DNA of 58,354 nucleotides from Bacillus massiliigorillae. GTDB taxonomy: Bacteria > Bacillota > Bacilli > Bacillales > DSM-1321. The first letter of the stretch is position 1. Each line of letters opens with the position of its first letter. Location: the NCBI RefSeq assembly GCF_000380245.2, contig NZ_HG428741.1, positions 2,061,375-2,119,728 of the forward strand, in the 5' to 3' direction. Shown one piece after another: positions 53,975-58,354 of the stretch. Below the pieces are notes generated by a model, which ran no database searches, was not told the origin of the DNA, and was given only the letters and a program-made list of their open reading frames with translations. Both the position numbers and the translations under genes were made by a program.

Positions 53975-53992
53975 ACTTTCAAAAATGAAAGT
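53975..53992. promoter_or_regulatory. Inverted repeat, possible activator site of the catabolic operon
   Basis: ACTTTCA-AAAA-TGAAAGT, two perfect 7-base arms, about 126 bases upstream of the hydroxylase start and between the operon and the end of the regulator gene. It is a candidate binding site for the PucR-type regulator encoded at 54069-55874. Confidence 0.45.
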
Positions 53993-54013
53993 AGCTAATT
54001 TTTCTAATCTATA

Positions 54014-54067
54014 AAAAAAGGCTCCACCATGCTGATTTGCTAAATCAGCATGCTTGGAACCTTTTTT
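54014..54067 (-). terminator. Strong terminator of the regulator gene
   Basis: Long stem including ATGCTGATTT/AAATCAGCAT, flanked by AAAAGG and CCTTTTTT. On the minus strand it follows the regulator stop by two bases and runs into TTTTTTTAT. Confidence 0.9.
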
Positions 54068-54068
54068 G

Positions 54069-55874
54069 TTATTTTCTTTTTTTATTTTGCTGAATGGTCT
54101 TCAATGTGTAATAAACTTGTGTGGCAAGCTGACATTGAAACCTTCCTGTTCCTGTTTTCAAATCAGCATGGACTAAAGTCTCAATTTTTTCAAGACGATA
54201 TCTTAGACCTGGTATTGAAAGATTTAATTCTTGCGCAGTTTGATTCACATTTCCATTATTCTCTAAATATAATTTTAATGTTTCCATAAAATTCGAATCA
54301 TTTGATTCATCATACTTGATAATGTCACCTAGTATGTTCTCATAGAATAGTAGTAAATCTTTAGGTTTTGTACTTTTTAGAAAAAGCATAATCGGATCTA
54401 AATTCTCAAAAATAACCGCCTTATTGGTTGTTGGATAAGCTATGCTAAGAAAATCACAAATATGAAAAGCATCTTGATAACTTTCTCCTATTTCGTTAAT
54501 TGAACATGATATCCTACCTACTCCGATGTAGACTTTAACGTTTTTATAATATTGAGAAATTAAACTTTGTATTTGTTTCATAAATGTTTCAATCGAAGGT
54601 TTTTCCAAGCATGCTTTATTTAAAATCATGACTATATAACCCTTTTTAATAAAAATATCCTGGTCAACATATTTTCTACTTAATACAAAATGAATATCTT
54701 CTAATCGATCTATTGGTGCGCTTTTTATAACAATTATACGATTTTCCTTTTCAAAATCTAAATCAAAAATATGCTTTGCCTTTTTCACTAGTAATGAAGG
54801 ATTGTGATTTTCTTCCATTAATTCATCAAAAAAATTAATTTTCTCTTGCCACAATGACTGCCCTATAACCTTTTGAGTATGTATATGAATAGCCAATATG
54901 GAAAGTGAACGTTCGATAATTTGTTCTGCTTCTTTATTTAATGGATTTCCTCCTACAATAACCATCTTTCCTAAGGAGACCATATTAGCCATAATTGGAA
55001 ATACATCTATATTCTCGCGATGGCTTTTACTATTCTTTCTCCATTTCTTATAACTTTCATAGTCTTTTTCTCTAATAATATGAGTTTCAAAGGCATAATT
55101 CGATGTGCCTCTTTCTATTAAAACACTTCTTCCTAATACGTTTGCTATCACTTCTATTAAACTAGAAAGGCTCTTTCCTTCTAATAAAAGATTTGTAAGT
55201 TGCTTTTGTACTTCTTCCGAGCGAATAATCGATTTATTTAACATTTTTAATTCTTTATGAATATCATCTAGTTCAGTTGTTAATGATTCATTTTGATAAT
55301 ATCTTAATATTTCACGTTGTTCTGGAGAGCAATTTTCGACAGTTTGTGCAATAAAATAGCAATGCTCGTCCTTTTTTCCTTTACAACACTTCTCATAAAT
55401 AACAACTTCTTTTCCGAATGTATTAGCTAGGAAGCCAGTCGCATAGCCGATAAGCATCCAACATACCGCTTCATCACTATAGCCAAAATGCCGAATATGC
55501 TCCTCTGCTTCAAAGGAATTCCGCCAATAACCTGACATATAAAATCGATCTTCACCAATATATAACTCCTCTGCGTCTACTGTTACTACCCCTTCTAATG
55601 TATGAAGAGCAGGACCAGCAAGAATTAGTTCTTCTCTAGAGTCCCAATCATACATCTTCTTTAGTGATTCAGCATCGTTAAATCCACAAGCCCATCCATA
55701 ACGTAGCAAAAAACCTTTTGCGCGATCCATACTAAGAGTAGATACTAAATCTCTTCTTAATAAACCTAACGCTTCTACAGACATCAGTGCCATCCTCTTC
55801 TCATTTAGAAGAATTGTACCTAATCGAGGGTTTATATCTATAGAATTATTAAATACTAAATGGTGAGCTTTCAT
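54069..55874 (-). CDS. Phenol-sensor/PucR-type regulator (XylR_N-V4R-PucR)
   Basis: A 601-aa regulator. Residues 10-110 fit the XylR N-terminal domain, and about 110-175 the V4R domain, as in DmpR/MopR/PoxR. The zinc ligands of MopR (C155, E178, C181, C189) have counterparts C138, E161, C164 and C172 with identical spacing; phenol-contacting H and W correspond to H91 and W117. A coiled-coil, a long linker and a PucR-like part follow. It ends in a helix-turn-helix (NGNVNQTAQELNLSIPGLRYR). No sigma-54 AAA domain is present. It probably activates the operon downstream when phenol binds. The ATG follows AGGGGG; a cre site lies about 100 bases upstream. Confidence 0.9.
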   Translation of the reverse strand: MKAHHLVFNNSIDINPRLGTILLNEKRMALMSVEALGLLRRDLVSTLSMDRAKGFLLRYGWACGFNDAESLKKMYDWDSREELILAGPALHTLEGVVTVDAEELYIGEDRFYMSGYWRNSFEAEEHIRHFGYSDEAVCWMLIGYATGFLANTFGKEVVIYEKCCKGKKDEHCYFIAQTVENCSPEQREILRYYQNESLTTELDDIHKELKMLNKSIIRSEEVQKQLTNLLLEGKSLSSLIEVIANVLGRSVLIERGTSNYAFETHIIREKDYESYKKWRKNSKSHRENIDVFPIMANMVSLGKMVIVGGNPLNKEAEQIIERSLSILAIHIHTQKVIGQSLWQEKINFFDELMEENHNPSLLVKKAKHIFDLDFEKENRIIVIKSAPIDRLEDIHFVLSRKYVDQDIFIKKGYIVMILNKACLEKPSIETFMKQIQSLISQYYKNVKVYIGVGRISCSINEIGESYQDAFHICDFLSIAYPTTNKAVIFENLDPIMLFLKSTKPKDLLLFYENILGDIIKYDESNDSNFMETLKLYLENNGNVNQTAQELNLSIPGLRYRLEKIETLVHADLKTGTGRFQCQLATQVYYTLKTIQQNKKRK

Positions 55875-55971
55875 TCCTATCTTCCCCCTAACAAAATGAA
55901 TACATCAAACATGAGTTTTAACTAAGATAGAAAAAAATCAACGAATCATACTACATCTTCTAAAGCCAAAA

Positions 55972-55986
55972 GTAAACGCTTTCAAA
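55972..55986 (-). promoter_or_regulatory. cre site upstream of the regulator gene
   Basis: TTGAAAGCGTTTACT on the minus strand fits the cre consensus WTGNAARCGNWWWCW at every position. It lies 98 bases before the regulator ATG, so CcpA may also repress the activator. The rest of 55987-56281 has AT-rich sequence and a hairpin near 56213-56256 (AAAAGTAT/ATACTTTT) but no gene. Confidence 0.75.
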
Positions 55987-56281
55987 TTCACTTTTTGTAT
56001 TAGCCTCTAAATATAATGGAGGTCTTGTTTAAAATTATTAGGTAAATGACTATCGCAGATACTTTTGTTAATAAATGATAAACTCTATTAAATGTAGAAA
56101 GTCCTAGAGGATTTTACGAAACTTCTGGAGTAGATTTAATAATAAATTTTCTTTCACTAAAAATCTACCATATTTTTCATTTTTTATGTAAATTTATCTG
56201 TTCATTTATTAAAAAAAAGTATGTTTGCCTATAAAAAAACACGATACTTTTATACTAGTCTTTGAATATATCAGAATCGCA

Positions 56282-56311
56282 TTGTACCATCTTTTTCTTT
56301 TATTGTATAAT
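56282..56311 (+). promoter_or_regulatory. Sigma-A promoter of the acyl-CoA synthetase gene
   Basis: TTGTAC at 56282-56287 and TATAAT at 56306-56311, spaced 18 bases, 42 bases before the ATG. A good ribosome site (AAAGGGG) follows. Confidence 0.7.
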
Positions 56312-56353
56312 AAAGTAATAAAATACTATTCACTTAGTTGAAAGGGGTATACT

Positions 56354-58294
56354 ATGAAGAATCAAGCTGTGTGGTTTCCAGATTCCAAAAAAATGAAACA
56401 AACAAGGCTTTACAAATGGATGCAAAAATTAGGTTACGATGATTATGATACATTTTATACGAAATCTATTGAAAATGTTTCTTGGTTTTGGGATCAAGCT
56501 GTAAAAGAACTTGATATCGAATGGTATAAAGATTACGACGAAACATTGCAATCCTCTTTAGAGTGGAAATATCCTCGTTGGTTTATGAATGGAAAAATTA
56601 ATGTAGTAGAAAATGCGTTAGGAAAATGGGCGAAAAATCCACAGACAGCCAATAACAAAGCGCTTATTTGGGAAAGTGATGATGGAAAAGATAAAACATA
56701 TACCTTTGCACAGTTAAATCGTGAAGTCCATGCTGCTGCCGCTGGTTTTCTCAAGCTTGGCATGAAGAAAGGTGATATTATCACCATCTATATGCCAATG
56801 ATTCCTGAAACCGTTATCAGTATGCTAGCATTAGCCAAAATCGGTTGTATTTTCTCTCCTGTCTTTTCTGGGTATGGAGCCGAAGCAGTAGCAACAAGAA
56901 TTCAAGCGGCTAAAGCTAATTATTTAATTACTGCAAATGGATATTATCGCCGCGGTAAAAAAATTAACATGAAAACAGAAGCAGATCAAGCAGTTAAGAG
57001 CTGCCCTTCTATCAAACATGTTATTGTCGTCAATCGCACCTCTGAACAAACTTCTTGGAATGTAAACCGTGATATTCATTGGGATACAATAACCTCTAAT
57101 AATAATGTCGTAGAAACACTTCAAACGAATAGTCAAGATCCACTTATGTTGCTTTATACTTCAGGTACAACTGGTAAACCAAAAGGAGCCGTTCATACTC
57201 ATAGTGGTTTCCCAATAAAAGCGGCTTTTGATGCCGGAATTGGCATGGACGTTACAAAAGAAGATACTTTCTTCTGGTATAGTGACATGGGCTGGATGAT
57301 GGGTCCATTTCTTGTCTTCGGTGGATTATTGAACGGAGCAAGTATTGTGCTTTTTGAAGGTGTACCTGACTATCCTTCTAGCGATAGAATTTGGGAGATT
57401 TGTAGCAAACATGACGTGACACATCTTGGTATTTCTCCTACTTTTATTCGTTCCATTATGAATCAAGACACTTCTAATATTGACCAACATGACCTTTCGA
57501 AATTAAAAGCCATTGGCTCTACTGGTGAACCGTGGAATCCTGATCCATGGATGTGGTTGTTTAAAAATGTAGGAAAAGAAAGAATACCAATCATAAATTA
57601 TTCCGGTGGAACAGAAATTTCAGGTGGGATACTCGGCAATACATTATTAAAACCAATTTCCCCCATCACATTTAACTCACCTTTATTAGGAATGGATGTC
57701 GATGTATTCAATCCTGAAGGTAAATCAGTTATTGATGAAGTTGGTGAACTCGTTATTTTAAAACCATGGGTTGGTATGACAAATGGCTTTTGGAAGGAAA
57801 ATGAACGCTATGAAACCTCTTATTGGCATGTTTGGAAAAATACATGGGTTCATGGAGACTGGGTTATTAAAGACGCTGACGGCTTTTGGACTATAACTGG
57901 ACGCTCTGATGATATATTAAACATTGCAGGTAAGCGTGTAGGTCCTGCTGAAATTGAATCGGTTATTGTGAACCATCCACTTGTGACGGAATGTGCTAGC
58001 ATCGGTATTCCCCACCCAGTAAAAGGTGAATGCGCTGTTTGCTTTGTTGTTTTAAACAATTGTTCACCATCAGATGAGTTGAAACAAGAGCTATTAGAAT
58101 CGGTTGCAAACGCACTTGGCAAAGCTTTAAAGCCACAGGAAATTCATTTCATCCCACAATTACCAAAAACACGAAATGGTAAAGTCATGCGAAGAGTAAT
58201 TAAAGCAGCATATTTAGAGCAACCAGTAGGTGATTTGTCTTCACTTGAAAATGTTGATGCTTTAGAATTAATTAAAAATCTTAAAGTGCATTAA
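56354..58294 (+). CDS. Acyl-CoA synthetase (acetyl/propionyl-CoA synthetase-like)
   Basis: A 646-aa adenylate-forming enzyme of the acetyl-CoA synthetase group. It has the ACS N-terminal region (FWDQAVKELDIEWYKDYDE). The AMP-binding loop is LLYTSGTTGKPKGAVHTH, then WYSDMGWMMGP, NYSGGTEISGGIL, the hinge in TGRSDDILNIAGKRVGPAEIES and the catalytic lysine in PKTRNGKVMRR. The exact acid (acetate, propionate, acetoacetate or longer) cannot be fixed. It diverges from the aromatic regulator with its own promoter and may use acids from aromatic breakdown, but this is not shown. Confidence 0.87.
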   Translation: MKNQAVWFPDSKKMKQTRLYKWMQKLGYDDYDTFYTKSIENVSWFWDQAVKELDIEWYKDYDETLQSSLEWKYPRWFMNGKINVVENALGKWAKNPQTANNKALIWESDDGKDKTYTFAQLNREVHAAAAGFLKLGMKKGDIITIYMPMIPETVISMLALAKIGCIFSPVFSGYGAEAVATRIQAAKANYLITANGYYRRGKKINMKTEADQAVKSCPSIKHVIVVNRTSEQTSWNVNRDIHWDTITSNNNVVETLQTNSQDPLMLLYTSGTTGKPKGAVHTHSGFPIKAAFDAGIGMDVTKEDTFFWYSDMGWMMGPFLVFGGLLNGASIVLFEGVPDYPSSDRIWEICSKHDVTHLGISPTFIRSIMNQDTSNIDQHDLSKLKAIGSTGEPWNPDPWMWLFKNVGKERIPIINYSGGTEISGGILGNTLLKPISPITFNSPLLGMDVDVFNPEGKSVIDEVGELVILKPWVGMTNGFWKENERYETSYWHVWKNTWVHGDWVIKDADGFWTITGRSDDILNIAGKRVGPAEIESVIVNHPLVTECASIGIPHPVKGECAVCFVVLNNCSPSDELKQELLESVANALGKALKPQEIHFIPQLPKTRNGKVMRRVIKAAYLEQPVGDLSSLENVDALELIKNLKVH

Positions 58295-58354
58295 TAAAGT
58301 TCAACTAATGATCTAGGTAACTATAAGATATATAATTAAAGCCAATAGTAAATG

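Overview
The window is low-GC Firmicute DNA from the order Bacillales, probably Bacillaceae or Planococcaceae/Caryophanaceae. The signs are AGGAGG-type ribosome binding sites with many TTG and GTG starts, SinR/SinI-type regulators, a ywqCDEF-type kinase/phosphatase block, nrdIEF, KtrAB and CcpA-type cre sites. I cannot name the species. No rRNA, tRNA or CRISPR array was seen.

Positions 77-27401 are an exopolysaccharide/capsule locus, almost all on the minus strand. Read in transcription order it begins with a SinR-type repressor, a SinI-type antirepressor (49 aa, 25955-26104) and a small unknown protein. Next is a promoter region with SinR-type operators and a relic of a tnpB-type insertion element. 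Then come a membrane sugar dehydratase, GalU, GalE, a lipid-linked sugar transferase and a DegT aminotransferase. A second SinR-like gene is followed by Wzz/kinase/phosphatase/UDP-glucose dehydrogenase in the ywqCDEF order, then UDP-glucuronate 4-epimerase, three family 4 glycosyltransferases, a flippase, a CapK-type ligase, a polymerase/ligase, a FemAB-like transferase and a four-gene tail (ATP-grasp, PLP decarboxylase, BioF2-like acyltransferase, formyltransferase). Together these should make an acidic polymer containing uronic acids, probably decorated by the tail genes. A secreted beta-helix protein, the only plus-strand gene here, may trim it.

Positions 27541-33205 hold unrelated functions: a nucleobase permease, a secreted LysM-NlpC/P60 hydrolase, several very small proteins, an unassigned structured element, and a MarR repressor with a DHA2-type drug exporter behind a perfect 39-bp operator. 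Positions 33347-38352 are nrdI-nrdE-nrdF-dUTPase; nrdF is split by a 1113-nt group I intron carrying a GIY-YIG homing endonuclease. Positions 38723-44587 carry CarD, a cold-shock protein, KtrA/KtrB, and a PilZ plus HD-GYP pair in which the HD-GYP protein lacks the His of its HD motif.

Positions 44961-55874 are an aromatic catabolic operon and its regulator. An HpaB-type two-component flavin hydroxylase, an FMN adenylyltransferase and an extradiol dioxygenase are followed by dmpE-F-G-H-I-C-type lower-pathway genes in the Pseudomonas dmp order. The regulator joins a DmpR/MopR-like phenol sensor, with its zinc and phenol ligands conserved, to a PucR-type DNA-binding output. With ring-cleavage residues that argue against a carboxylated substrate, this points to phenol rather than 4-hydroxyphenylacetate. 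cre-like sites precede both the operon and the regulator. An acyl-CoA synthetase gene (56354-58294, plus) closes the window.
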